Assembly (NCBI RefSeq): GCF_016902535.1
Contig: NZ_JACSNY010000014.1
Coordinates: 1-45,684 of the forward strand
Source: Anaerotignum lactatifermentans
GTDB lineage: Bacteria; Bacillota; Clostridia; Lachnospirales; Anaerotignaceae
Reading direction: 5' to 3'
Length of the DNA: 45,684 bases
This document shows, in pieces, positions 23,709 to 31,210 of the stretch. Made by a program: the position numbers and the translations under genes. The stretch's first letter is position 1. Every line of letters begins with the position of its first letter. Below the pieces are notes generated by a model. The model was not told where the DNA came from. It did not search any database and was given only the letters and a program-made list of their open reading frames with translations.

Positions 23709-23965
23709 CATGGGATATTGTGGCGGGGATTATCGCTCTGGCAGCGTTTATTATAACGGTTGTAAAAACGATCATCCCACTGACCAATGCCGTTACAAAA
23801 CTGACGGAAAATATTATATCCATATCGGGATCTGTGGATGAAATCAAGAAAAAGAAAAAAGAAGAACATCAGCGGATATGGGATCATAACCGCAGGCAGG
23901 ATGGAATGCTGCAAAACCACGAACAGCGGCTCCATGAGTTAGACGGGAAGTGGTACGAGCCTTGA
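23705..23965 (+). CDS. Small membrane-anchored lysis protein (XhlA-like)
   Basis: An 86-residue protein with one N-terminal membrane segment (about residues 4-30, WDIVAGIIALAAFIITVVKT) and a charged coiled-coil tail (KKKKKEEHQRIWDHNRRQDG). Shape and position fit XhlA/hemolysin-type accessory lysis proteins. Orientation and exact role are unknown. It overlaps the preceding stop (ATGA). Confidence 0.55.
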   Translation: MTWDIVAGIIALAAFIITVVKTIIPLTNAVTKLTENIISISGSVDEIKKKKKEEHQRIWDHNRRQDGMLQNHEQRLHELDGKWYEP

Positions 23966-24228
23966 AAAAGAGAAGAAAGACGTTTACGAAGAAGCTGGTA
24001 AAGTGGGTAATGGCCATTTCATTGTTTGATTTGCAGTTATCCTATTTACTGGCTTTTTTAGGCCGCGTGGAAATTGCGGAAAATCTGTCTATGACTGTGG
24101 TAACGACCATCATTGGTACGGTCATTACCTATTGCATTAAGTCCTTCAAAGAAACGAAAGAGGAGGAAAGATTGCGATATGAAAAGGAAAAAGACAGTGT
24201 ATGGACAAATAAGGAGGGAGAAGCATGA
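23962..24228 (+). CDS. Holin-like protein with two membrane segments
   Basis: An 88-residue protein with a basic N-terminus (KKRRKTFTKKLVKW), two hydrophobic segments (about 15-35 and 44-62) and a charged tail, the general design of a small holin. The start is TTG at 23962 or GTG at 23950. It overlaps the next gene by four bases. Holin function is inferred from topology and the adjacent endolysin. Confidence 0.5.
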   Translation: MKKRRKTFTKKLVKWVMAISLFDLQLSYLLAFLGRVEIAENLSMTVVTTIIGTVITYCIKSFKETKEEERLRYEKEKDSVWTNKEGEA

Positions 24229-24623
24229 AAGCGCTGAATTTTATTATTGAAAACTGGTACTTTATTGTGACGGCCATTGTGATGATTGCAATGGCCATTA
24301 TTATTACCGTGAATTTTTTCAATCTGCCGGCAAAGGAGCAGACAGAAAAGGTAAAGGAATGGCTGCTGTACGCCGTGACGGAGGCGGAAAAGCAGTTGGG
24401 CGGCGGCACAGGACAGCTGAAGCTGCGGCAGGTCTACGACTTGTTTGTGCAGCGGTTCCCGGCGGTAGCTTTGGCCGTATCGTTTGAAACATTCTCTCTC
24501 TGGGTGGATGAAGCCCTGGAGCAGATGCGGAATATGCTGGCACAGAATGAACAGGCGGCCGCCTATGTGGAAAGTGGTGTTTTGGCACAGGGAATCCTGG
24601 AGGGGGTGGAGATTGATGGCTAA
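24225..24623 (+). CDS. Phage holin, LL-H-like
   Basis: A 132-residue protein with one strong N-terminal membrane segment (about 10-32, YFIVTAIVMIAMAIIITVNF) and an amphipathic helical C-terminus (EQTEKVKEWLLYAVTEAEKQ; LKLRQVYDLFVQRFP). This is the pattern of the LL-H-type holin family common in Clostridia phages. The start follows AAGGAGGGAGAAGC. Its 3' end overlaps the endolysin start by eight bases, as expected for a holin-endolysin pair. Confidence 0.68.
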   Translation: MKALNFIIENWYFIVTAIVMIAMAIIITVNFFNLPAKEQTEKVKEWLLYAVTEAEKQLGGGTGQLKLRQVYDLFVQRFPAVALAVSFETFSLWVDEALEQMRNMLAQNEQAAAYVESGVLAQGILEGVEIDG

Positions 24624-25239
24624 GGTAACGGCGGCGGAACTGGTGGCGTTTGCACTGTCCAAGCTGGGAACGCCTTATGTGTATGGGATGAAAGGTGCGG
24701 TCATGACGCTGGAGAAATATAACCAGCTGAAATCTATGTATGGAGATCTGGTCTGGGACAGTGACAAAAATAAGGTAGGAAAAGTCTGCTGTGACTGTTC
24801 CGGTCTGATTTCCTGGGCTACAGGCATCATCCGAAATTCTCAGGGATACCATGATACGGCGCTGGAAGTGCAGCCCATCTCGACAATCTCTAAAGCGCCG
24901 ATCGGGGCGGCTGTGTGGCAGAAGGGACACATCGGCATTTATATTGGAAACGGGGAATACATCGCTGAGGATGGCAGCGCTTATGGATGTCGGAAGAATA
25001 AGCTGAGCAAAGCTGGATTTACCCATTGGCTGAGACTGGCGGATATTGATTACACAGTGAAACAGGAGGTAGATGACGAAGTGGTAGAGCAGGCGAAATT
25101 GATTGTGAATGGTAAGGAGTATGCTGTGGAGCGGATTTTGAAGGACGGTACAAACTATATCAAGATCAGGGATATTGCGGATGTGCTGGGGTATGAGATC
25201 AGTAATGAAGGTAATATTGCCATTCTGATTAAGAAGTGA
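24616..25239 (+). CDS. Endolysin: NlpC/P60 peptidase with a C-terminal stalk-like domain
   Basis: The 207-residue cell wall hydrolase starts at ATG 24616. The NlpC/P60 core has AFALSKLGTPYVYG (about 11-24), the catalytic Cys in KVCCDCSGLISWATG (about 56-70), the His in QKGHIGIYIGNGEYIAEDGS (about 98-117), and a later polar residue. It cuts peptidoglycan cross-bridges at the end of infection. Residues about 158-207 (LIVNGKEYAVERILKDGTNY and onward) resemble the copper-amine-oxidase N-like domain of many Clostridia wall proteins, probably for wall binding. No terminator is seen after it. Confidence 0.85.
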   Translation: MAKVTAAELVAFALSKLGTPYVYGMKGAVMTLEKYNQLKSMYGDLVWDSDKNKVGKVCCDCSGLISWATGIIRNSQGYHDTALEVQPISTISKAPIGAAVWQKGHIGIYIGNGEYIAEDGSAYGCRKNKLSKAGFTHWLRLADIDYTVKQEVDDEVVEQAKLIVNGKEYAVERILKDGTNYIKIRDIADVLGYEISNEGNIAILIKK

Positions 25240-25321
25240 GAAATAGTGAATATAAAATTATAGTTTTTAATTACAGCTTATGAATAGATTGAGGTAGCAC
25301 CTAAAAATATAAAAGTTGAAT

Positions 25322-25350
25322 TTGATGTTTTCAATATTTTATGCTAATAT
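25322..25350 (+). promoter_or_regulatory. Promoter of the right-end cargo gene
   Basis: TTGATG (25322-25327), an exact 17-base spacer, and TAATAT (25345-25350) preceded by TGC, an extended -10. It lies 48 bases before the cargo gene start and well beyond the endolysin, so the gene can be expressed in the lysogen. Confidence 0.65.
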
Positions 25351-25398
25351 GAGAATAATCTAAATGATAAAAAAGATATTAGCAAATGGGAGGCAACT

Positions 25399-25989
25399 AT
25401 GAAAGCAAGTGGTATATTCTCTGCGTTTCCTAACGAAAAAGTAAAAATAGTAAAGCGCGACTCAAGTATTATTGAAAATATCGATGCGGTTATTGATAGT
25501 AAGAAAATATTTATTGAGAATACGGAGATCGATATTGAAGAAGGAGATATAGTAGAAAGGGATTTACCATCTGGTTCAGTAGAGCAATTTTTAGTTATTG
25601 ACCGTGGTTTCCATAAAGGAAGTTATGGGATTCCAGATCATTATCAAATAAAATATAGAAGACAATCAAAAATTATTGACAATGATGATAATAAAATTAT
25701 CAATCAATATAACATTTCGAATGCAGAAAAAATAAATATTAATTCAACAGATAACTCTATCACCTATAAAATAACAGATAATGATTTAGCAGTTATGGAT
25801 ACAATTTGCTCTCTTGCAAAAGGACTGGATAATGAAAAAGATATTATTTTTGCTGTAAATGAAATGAAAAAACATGCTGGAACAAAGTCATATATAGAAA
25901 AGTATAATGCTTTTATACAAAGTATAGCAAACCATATGACGATTTTTGCTCCATTTATTCCACTCCTGTCTTCACTGTTGATAAAATAA
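25399..25989 (+). CDS. Lysogenic cargo protein of unknown function
   Basis: A 196-residue protein in clearly AT-rich DNA, unlike the phage late genes. The N-terminal domain (about 1-95) contains IEEGDIVERDLPSGSVEQFL and DRGFHKGSYGIPDHYQIKYR; I recall similar proteins as orphan genes near prophage ends and defence genes, but cannot name a function. A polar Asn/Ser-rich linker with ININSTDNS follows. The C-terminus is helical and ends in a hydrophobic segment (MTIFAPFIPLLSSLLI) that could touch or enter a membrane. AAATGGGAGGCAACT precedes the ATG. Own promoter plus position between endolysin and attachment site mark it as a moron. An exclusion or abortive-infection role is speculation. Confidence 0.7.
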   Translation: MKASGIFSAFPNEKVKIVKRDSSIIENIDAVIDSKKIFIENTEIDIEEGDIVERDLPSGSVEQFLVIDRGFHKGSYGIPDHYQIKYRRQSKIIDNDDNKIINQYNISNAEKININSTDNSITYKITDNDLAVMDTICSLAKGLDNEKDIIFAVNEMKKHAGTKSYIEKYNAFIQSIANHMTIFAPFIPLLSSLLIK

Positions 25990-26417
25990 TTTTTTCTATA
26001 ACAAGTATTGAATTTGAGAAAGAGGAATAAAACTATACCACAAGACTGTTTTTATCTAAAAATACAACTTTTATGCAACTTTTTTATATCGAGAACCCAG
26101 TAAAATCAAGGGTTTTAGCCGTTTTTACAGGGTTTGATTCCCATCAAGTGCACTTAAATATGACTAGCAAAGGAGGTATGACAATTTTGGCAAAGAAATG
26201 AAAGAGGCGGGGCGAAAGCCCCGCTCTTTTGTTTGTTATTAAAATATAGTTCTGTTTGTGTTAACTGTTGTGTTAACCTTTAAATCAAAATACAGTTTTT
26301 TACCTTAAATAATAGCGATTTTACCATATGCTGTTTTGACATACCCATATAAAAATATTGATTTTATGCCTTTTGTTGAAATAAGTGGGTTTTAATGATT
26401 GTTTGATATTTTCATAA
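25990..26417. other. Right-end non-coding region with repeated words
   Basis: More than 400 bases without a full gene. CAACTTTT occurs twice within 14 bases near 26063-26082, and GTGTTAAC twice twelve bases apart (26258-26265, 26270-26277). Such direct repeats next to an attachment site resemble arm-type integrase or excisionase sites. AGGAGG precedes a seven-codon frame (MTILAKK, 26178-26201), which could be a leader peptide or the stump of an integrase-like gene. Assignments are inference. Confidence 0.4.
26201..26235 (+). terminator. Strong rho-independent terminator
   Basis: AGAGGCGGGGC (26203-26213), loop GAAA, GCCCCGCTCTT (26218-26228), then TT and a T-rich tail. It follows the seven-codon frame at once and would end transcripts coming from the cargo gene before the attachment site. 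Confidence 0.85.
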
Positions 26418-26419
26418 AT

Positions 26420-26444
26420 GCGGGTTCAAGTCCCGTCGGTAGCT
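26420..26444 (+). other. Right attachment site: 3' end of a tRNA gene
   Basis: GCGGG (26420-26424), loop TTCAAGT, CCCGT (26432-26436) form a standard T arm, followed by seven bases CGGTAGC (the 3' acceptor strand) and T as discriminator. The rest of the tRNA is absent to the left, so this is a duplicated 3' end left by integration. The T arm and T73 fit a Clostridia tRNA-Thr, but the anticodon is not here. The intact tRNA should lie at the left prophage end. Confidence 0.65.
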
Positions 26445-26445
26445 T

Positions 26446-26475
26446 CAAAAAAGAGTGTCTATGGACACTCTTTTT
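26446..26475 (+). terminator. Terminator after the tRNA remnant
   Basis: AAAAGAGTGTC pairs with GACACTCTTTT around TATG, followed by T residues. It directly follows the tRNA 3' end and is probably the host terminator of the interrupted tRNA gene. Confidence 0.82.
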
Positions 26476-26502
26476 TTATATCTGAAAGCGCGGGAGAGCA
26501 AA

Positions 26503-26540
26503 AAGGGCTGAAATCTTTCATTGTAAAGATTTCAGCCCTT
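26503..26540 (-). terminator. Terminator of htpG
   Basis: AAGGGCTGAAATCTTT (26503-26518) and AAAGATTTCAGCCCTT (26525-26540) form a perfect 16-base stem. On the minus strand a T run (CTTTTTGC) follows, so it terminates htpG 33 bases past its stop. Confidence 0.85.
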
Positions 26541-26572
26541 CTGTATCTAGAAGTTTATTTGGTTTTCGTTCC

Positions 26573-28594
26573 TTATTTCTCCAGTTCCGCCAGCTTTTCC
26601 AGAATCTGTCCGCTGCGGTCGATGAACGCGGTCATTTCCTCGCTGGTCAGGCTGCGGTGGCTCATGAGAGCCAGATCATATACCTGGCGGCAGATCATCT
26701 GGCAGTCCTCTTTTTTCTCCTCCTGATCGGCGGCATCCATCAGGAACTGCACCAGCTTGTTGGATTTATTCAGTACCAGTGTTTCGTCGGGTTTTACATT
26801 GGCGAACATGGCTTTGTACATTTCGTTGTTTCCATATGCCTCCATCATTTCCATCATACGGCGGCTGTCTTCGCTCAGCAGGATCATAGCGGAAACGCTG
26901 GCTGTTTTCAGGTGTTCCGCCTTTACCTTCAGATCCTCTTTGGACAGAGCCTCCCGGAATAGGGTCTCCATTTTGGTGTTGGCGTATTCGTCTGCCTGTT
27001 TCTTGGCTTCGCTTTCTTCGCCGTCTTTCTTTTCCTGCAAAGTATCGGTAATATCGGCGTCGATCCGCTGTACCTTTACGCCGGGGTTTTTGTATTCCAG
27101 GAAGGAAACAAAGGGCTTATCCACAGGGGAGGTCAAAATGGCCGCCTCCAGCCCCTGTTCCTTGAACATACGGATATACTGTGCCTGCTGTGCCTCGTCT
27201 GTTACAAAGAAAATCTTGTTTTCGTGTTTTTCCTTGTTCTTTTCCAGATATTCGGCAATGGTTTCGTATACGCCGTCGGTGGTCTTTAACAGCAGAGCGT
27301 CCTTGATTTTGTCGTAAAGGCTTTCTTCTCGCATACAGCCGTATTTGAAGAACATACCGATGTCATCCCAGAAGCCTTCGTAGGCGCTCCGGTCGGATTT
27401 AAAGAGCTGGTTCAGCTTATCGGCTACCTTTTTGGTAATGTAGCTGTTCATTTTTTCTACATAGCCGTCGTTCTGCAGGGCGCTTCTGGATACGTTCAAG
27501 GGCATATCCGGGCAGTCCAGCACGCCTTTTAACAGCAGCAGGAATTCCGGCACCACTTCCCTGATATTGTCAGCGATATAGACCTGATTGGAATAGAGCT
27601 TAATCTGGCCTTCCACCACATCCATCTGTTCCACCAGTTTAGGGAAGTAAAGGATACCTTTCAGGCGGAAGGGATAGTCCATGTTCAGGTGAATCCAGAA
27701 CAGAGGATCGTTCAGGTCAAAGAATACCTTATGGTAAAATTCCTTATATTCTTCTTCAGTGCAGTCTCTGGGCTGTTTTAGCCACAGGGGAGAGGGATCG
27801 TTGAGGGGCTTGGGTTCCTCTTTTTCTTCCTCGGTTTTTTCTGTTTTTTCCTGGGCCTTCGCCAGAATCTCCTCTTTCGTCAGAGAAGCGGCTTCTTCTT
27901 CGGAAATATGGATGGTGTTGTCTTTTTCGGCAGGGGTTTCTTCGGCCTCGTCCTCTTTGCTGAGGATGTCTACGAAAATAGGCACGGGCATGAAGGCGCA
28001 GTATTTATGCAAAGCCGCGTAGAGCTTTGTTTCATCCAGAAATTCCTCACCGTCCTCGCTGAGGTACAGGGTGATAGTAGTGCCTCGTTCTGTGCGGCTG
28101 CCGTCGGACATTTCGTAGTCGATGCCGTCGGCACAGCTCCATTTCGCCGCTGCCGCGCCCTGCTGGTAGGACAGGGTGTCGATCTCTACTTTATTGGCTA
28201 CCATAAAGGCGGAATAGAAGCCCAGACCGAAATGGCCGATGATTTCGTTGTCCCCTTCGGCTTTTTCCTCATATTTCGCCAGGAAATCAGCGGCGCCGGA
28301 GAAGGCGATCTGGTTGATGTATTTTTTGATCTCCTCGTCGGTCATGCCAATACCGTTGTCCACGATCTGTAATGTTTTTTCGTCCTTGTTCAGGAGCACA
28401 CGTACCTGAAAGGCTTCCTCGGCAGGAATGTGGTCCGCCTCGCCCATGAGCATCAGCTTTTTCAGTTTTGTCACGGCGTCGCAGGCGTTGGACACTAGTT
28501 CCCGGATAAAAATATCCTTGTCGGTATAGAGCCATTTTTTAATGATCGGCAAAAAATTTTCACTGTTTATGGAAAGATTCCCAGTTTCTTTCAT
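26573..28594 (-). CDS. htpG: Chaperone HtpG (Hsp90)
   Basis: The 673-residue cytosolic ATP-dependent chaperone is complete. The ATPase domain has IRELVSNACDAVTKLKKLM (about 29-47), LQIVDNGIGMTDEEIKKYI (about 74-92) and GHFGLGFYSAFMVANKVEID (about 120-139). The middle domain holds SPLWLKQPRDCTEEEYKEFY and the catalytic-arginine region LNVSRSALQND. An acidic linker of about 60 residues (about 215-275) makes it longer than B. subtilis HtpG. The ribosome site is CAGGAGGTTG. It is a single-gene unit on the minus strand, with a CIRCE operator and sigma-A promoter upstream, so HrcA control of this chaperone is likely. Confidence 0.95.
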   Translation of the reverse strand: MKETGNLSINSENFLPIIKKWLYTDKDIFIRELVSNACDAVTKLKKLMLMGEADHIPAEEAFQVRVLLNKDEKTLQIVDNGIGMTDEEIKKYINQIAFSGAADFLAKYEEKAEGDNEIIGHFGLGFYSAFMVANKVEIDTLSYQQGAAAAKWSCADGIDYEMSDGSRTERGTTITLYLSEDGEEFLDETKLYAALHKYCAFMPVPIFVDILSKEDEAEETPAEKDNTIHISEEEAASLTKEEILAKAQEKTEKTEEEKEEPKPLNDPSPLWLKQPRDCTEEEYKEFYHKVFFDLNDPLFWIHLNMDYPFRLKGILYFPKLVEQMDVVEGQIKLYSNQVYIADNIREVVPEFLLLLKGVLDCPDMPLNVSRSALQNDGYVEKMNSYITKKVADKLNQLFKSDRSAYEGFWDDIGMFFKYGCMREESLYDKIKDALLLKTTDGVYETIAEYLEKNKEKHENKIFFVTDEAQQAQYIRMFKEQGLEAAILTSPVDKPFVSFLEYKNPGVKVQRIDADITDTLQEKKDGEESEAKKQADEYANTKMETLFREALSKEDLKVKAEHLKTASVSAMILLSEDSRRMMEMMEAYGNNEMYKAMFANVKPDETLVLNKSNKLVQFLMDAADQEEKKEDCQMICRQVYDLALMSHRSLTSEEMTAFIDRSGQILEKLAELEK

Positions 28595-28653
28595 ATGATA
28601 TTCAACCTCCTGTTGCTATGGAAAACTCCATCATATTCTGCTTTACAAAGAAT

Positions 28654-28681
28654 ATTGTAGCACCGCGGGAGGAAAAGTCAA
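28654..28681 (-). promoter_or_regulatory. Promoter of htpG
   Basis: On the minus strand, TTGACT (complement of 28676-28681), a 16-base spacer, and TACAAT (complement of 28654-28659) make a good sigma-A promoter 60 bases before the htpG start. Confidence 0.75.
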
Positions 28682-28688
28682 GAAAAAA

Positions 28689-28715
28689 TTAGCACTCAAT
28701 CAAATTGAGTGCTAA
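28689..28715. promoter_or_regulatory. CIRCE operator (HrcA binding site)
   Basis: TTAGCACTC (28689-28697), nine-base spacer, GAGTGCTAA (28707-28715): a perfect match to the CIRCE consensus. It lies seven bases upstream of the htpG -35 box and nine bases beyond the stop of the preceding gene. HrcA normally represses groE and dnaK operons through this element. Confidence 0.93.
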
Positions 28716-28723
28716 CAAAATTA

Positions 28724-29179
28724 TCAATCTTCTTTTTGGATGGCGATGCCATTGGCCTGACAGAAGTTCTGGATATAGGAAAACCATCGGTCCTCGCTTT
28801 TTTTGTCCAGGGAAAAGGTTTCCTGGGCCACGGAGAGGGTGCAAAGGAGAATACCTTCCCGAAACAGCAGGTTCCAGAACAATGCCTGGGCGTTTTCGTA
28901 ATCCGCCGCTTCTTCTTCCGAAAGAGAAAGCACCAGCTTCATCTGTTTGGGTGTTTTTTTCCCGCGGATGGCCTGAAAGACCAGCGGCTTGATCTCTGCC
29001 CAGCTGCACCAGCCTTCCTGCTCCGTTTCCTCATAAAAATCCATGTCCCGCTTACCGTCCAGAGAAAGATGGGCAAAAGCGGAAATTTCACCCTGCCGGA
29101 AGCGGAAGCCGTCAAAGGCGTCGCTTTTGAAAAGCAGGGACATAAAATGTTTGGTATCCGGTACGGTAAATGCGTGCAT
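28724..29179 (-). CDS. DUF5721 family protein
   Basis: A 151-residue soluble protein, starting at the ATG at 29179 (minus), which follows AAGGAGGATATTGACC; an upstream in-frame extension has no site. The N-terminus ([20 protein letters not shown] then AFDGF) is what I recall of DUF5721, a family of small Clostridia proteins of unknown function. A middle block has [20 protein letters not shown]. It sits directly upstream of the CIRCE site and htpG with its own promoter, so any link to heat shock is by position only. Confidence 0.65.
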   Translation of the reverse strand: MHAFTVPDTKHFMSLLFKSDAFDGFRFRQGEISAFAHLSLDGKRDMDFYEETEQEGWCSWAEIKPLVFQAIRGKKTPKQMKLVLSLSEEEAADYENAQALFWNLLFREGILLCTLSVAQETFSLDKKSEDRWFSYIQNFCQANGIAIQKED

Positions 29180-29212
29180 GGTCAATATCCTCCTTGGTGA
29201 TTTCACGGGAAT

Positions 29213-29241
29213 ATTATACCGTTTTTTTATGGCGCTGGCAA
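29213..29241 (-). promoter_or_regulatory. Promoter of the DUF5721 gene
   Basis: On the minus strand, TTGCCA (complement of 29236-29241), 17 bases, TATAAT (complement of 29213-29218). It is divergent from the glnS promoter about 40 bases away. Confidence 0.75.
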
Positions 29242-29283
29242 TGGCGGGAAGGGGAGGCTCCGCCAAAAAATATCCGTTATTTC

Positions 29284-29312
29284 TTGCGTTTGACAAGCGC
29301 CTATATTATAAT
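29284..29312 (+). promoter_or_regulatory. Promoter of glnS
   Basis: TTGCGT (29284-29289), 17 bases, TATAAT (29307-29312). A better -35 word, TTGACA (29290-29295), is only 11 bases from this -10 and so badly spaced. No T-box leader is seen in the 65-base leader that follows. Confidence 0.6.
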
Positions 29313-29376
29313 AAAGTATGATTTTCCAAAAATGAATGATCGAAATAAGGTAATTTTTTTAGGAGGGAACTACCCT

Positions 29377-31056
29377 ATGGCAGAAGAAAAAACAATGGAA
29401 AACAGCGGATTAGGCGCCACCGGCAACTTTATCCATAACTACATCCAGGCGGATCTGGAGGGAGAACTGAATAAGATCCATACCCGTTTCCCGCCGGAAC
29501 CTAATGGATATCTGCACATTGGACATGCCAAGTCCATTTGCCTGAACTTCGGGCTGGCAAAGCTCTACGGCGGCAAATGCAATCTGCGTTTTGACGATAC
29601 CAACCCCACCAAGGAAGATGTGGAATATGTAGAAAGCATCCAGGAGGACGTAAAATGGCTGGGCTTCGACTGGGAGGACCGGCTGTACTATGCTTCTTCC
29701 TATTTCCAGAAATATTACGAAGTGGCTGTAAAGCTCATCAAGGAAGGCAAGGCCTTTGTCTGTGACCTGACAGCGGAAGAAATGCGGGAATATAGAGGCA
29801 CACTGAGCACACCCGGCAAGGAAAGCCCTTACCGCAACCGCAGTGTGGAAGAAAATTTGGATCTGTTTGAGCGCATGAAGGCAGGGGAGTTCCCTGACGG
29901 CTCCCGTACCCTGCGGGCCAAGATCGACATGGCGTCTCCCAATATCAATATGAGAGACCCTGTGATTTATCGTATTTCCCACGCGGCACATCATACCACC
30001 GGTACAGAATGGTGCATTTATCCTATGTATGACTTTGCCCATCCTCTGGAGGACGCCATCGAAGGCATCACCCACTCCATCTGTACCATGGAATTTGAGG
30101 ATCACCGCCCTCTGTACGACTGGGTCGTAAGAGAAGCGGGCTATACCGTAAATCCTCCCAGACAGATCGAATTTGCTCGTCTGGGCATGACCAATACAGT
30201 CATGAGCAAGAGAAAGCTCCGTGCGCTGGTAGAGGACGGGCTGGTAGACGGCTGGGACGATCCCCGTATGCCTACCATCAGCGGTCTGCGCCGCAGAGGA
30301 TATACACCGGAATCTATCCGCGACTTCTGCGAACGCATCGGTGTTTCCAAGGCCAACAGTATGGTAGACAGCGGTCTGCTGGACTACTGCATCCGTGACG
30401 ACCTGAAGGCCAAAGCCCCTGTGGTTATGGCGGTGCTGGACCCTCTGAAACTGGTTATTACCAACTACCCCGAAGGTCAGGTGGAAATGATGGAACTGGA
30501 GAACAACCCCGAAAACCCGGAACTGGGTACAAGAGTGGCGCCTTTTACCAGAGAGCTGTATATCGAAAGAGAGGACTTCATGGAAGAACCTGTAAAGAAA
30601 TTCTTCCGTCTGGCCCCCGGCAAGGAGGTTCGTCTGAAAGGGGCGTATTTCGTAACCTGCACCGATTTTGTCAAGGATGAAGAGGGCAATGTGGTAGAAG
30701 TACACTGCACTTATGATCCCGAGACAAGAAGCGGCAGTGGCTTCGAGGGCAGAAAAGTCAAAGGTACTCTGCATTGGGTCAGCGCTTCCGACCATGTAAA
30801 GGCAACGGTAAGACTGTACGATTATATGATGCTGGATAATCCCGACGATCCCAACGGAGAGATGATTATGAACCCCAACTCTCTGGAGGTAAAAGAGAAT
30901 GCTGTCATCGAGCCTTCCATCAAAAACGCCAAAAAGGGAGAGCGCTATCAGTTCATGCGTAACGGTTACTATATCGTAGATACCAAGGACACCACAGAGG
31001 ATCATCTGGTATTTAACCGGATCGTGCCGTTGAAGAGCTCTTTTAAATTAAAATAA
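29377..31056 (+). CDS. glnS: Glutaminyl-tRNA synthetase
   Basis: The 559-residue enzyme charges tRNA-Gln with glutamine directly. The class I signature is [15 protein letters not shown] (about 32-46), and the second is NTVMSKRKL (about 270-278, KMSKS equivalent VMSKR). Between them lie [10 protein letters not shown] and the tRNA acceptor-binding insertion; two C-terminal beta barrels bind the anticodon ([37 protein letters not shown]). The ATG at 29377 follows TAGGAGGGAAC. The presence of GlnRS separates this host from Firmicutes that rely only on GatCAB. It is a single-gene unit ending in a strong terminator. Confidence 0.95.
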   Translation: MAEEKTMENSGLGATGNFIHNYIQADLEGELNKIHTRFPPEPNGYLHIGHAKSICLNFGLAKLYGGKCNLRFDDTNPTKEDVEYVESIQEDVKWLGFDWEDRLYYASSYFQKYYEVAVKLIKEGKAFVCDLTAEEMREYRGTLSTPGKESPYRNRSVEENLDLFERMKAGEFPDGSRTLRAKIDMASPNINMRDPVIYRISHAAHHTTGTEWCIYPMYDFAHPLEDAIEGITHSICTMEFEDHRPLYDWVVREAGYTVNPPRQIEFARLGMTNTVMSKRKLRALVEDGLVDGWDDPRMPTISGLRRRGYTPESIRDFCERIGVSKANSMVDSGLLDYCIRDDLKAKAPVVMAVLDPLKLVITNYPEGQVEMMELENNPENPELGTRVAPFTRELYIEREDFMEEPVKKFFRLAPGKEVRLKGAYFVTCTDFVKDEEGNVVEVHCTYDPETRSGSGFEGRKVKGTLHWVSASDHVKATVRLYDYMMLDNPDDPNGEMIMNPNSLEVKENAVIEPSIKNAKKGERYQFMRNGYYIVDTKDTTEDHLVFNRIVPLKSSFKLK

Positions 31057-31103
31057 GAATGCCGCAGGGCGATGAAACATCGTGAGGCATCTTCATAGAA
31101 AGT

Positions 31104-31151
31104 AAAGAAAGCTGAACTCTTTGTATGACAAAGAGTTCAGCTTTCTTTTTT
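31104..31151 (+). terminator. Terminator of glnS
   Basis: GAAAGCTGAACTCTTTGT (31107-31124) pairs with ACAAAGAGTTCAGCTTTC around ATG, then TTTTTT. The stem is perfect. The A-rich left flank means that it may also stop minus-strand transcripts from the anti-sigma gene. Confidence 0.88.
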
Positions 31152-31210
31152 ACCGGGAGTTGATCCGGTCTGTTTCTTGATCCCGCGATTTTTTAAAGAG
31201 AGGAAGGGAT

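Noticed and set aside
26090-26155. GGGTTTGATTCCC near the right end as a second tRNA T arm
   Set aside because: The outer T-stem positions do not pair and the loop lacks TTC; no acceptor strand follows. It may still be an integrase-related site.
26418-26726. Open frame beginning MRVQVPSVASKK on the plus strand
   Set aside because: It starts inside the tRNA T arm, crosses two terminators and then runs antisense through the end of htpG; there is no ribosome site.
27908-28372. Plus-strand open frames over 80 codons inside htpG
   Set aside because: They are complements of a well-supported Hsp90 gene, lack ribosome sites and have no recognisable protein features.
29290-29312. TTGACA plus TATAAT as the glnS promoter
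   Set aside because: The spacer is only 11 bases; TTGCGT six bases upstream gives the normal 17 and was preferred.
29410-31005. 531-codon minus-strand frame opposite glnS
   Set aside because: GlnRS on the plus strand is certain; the antisense frame is a product of its codon bias, with no start signal and no family resemblance.
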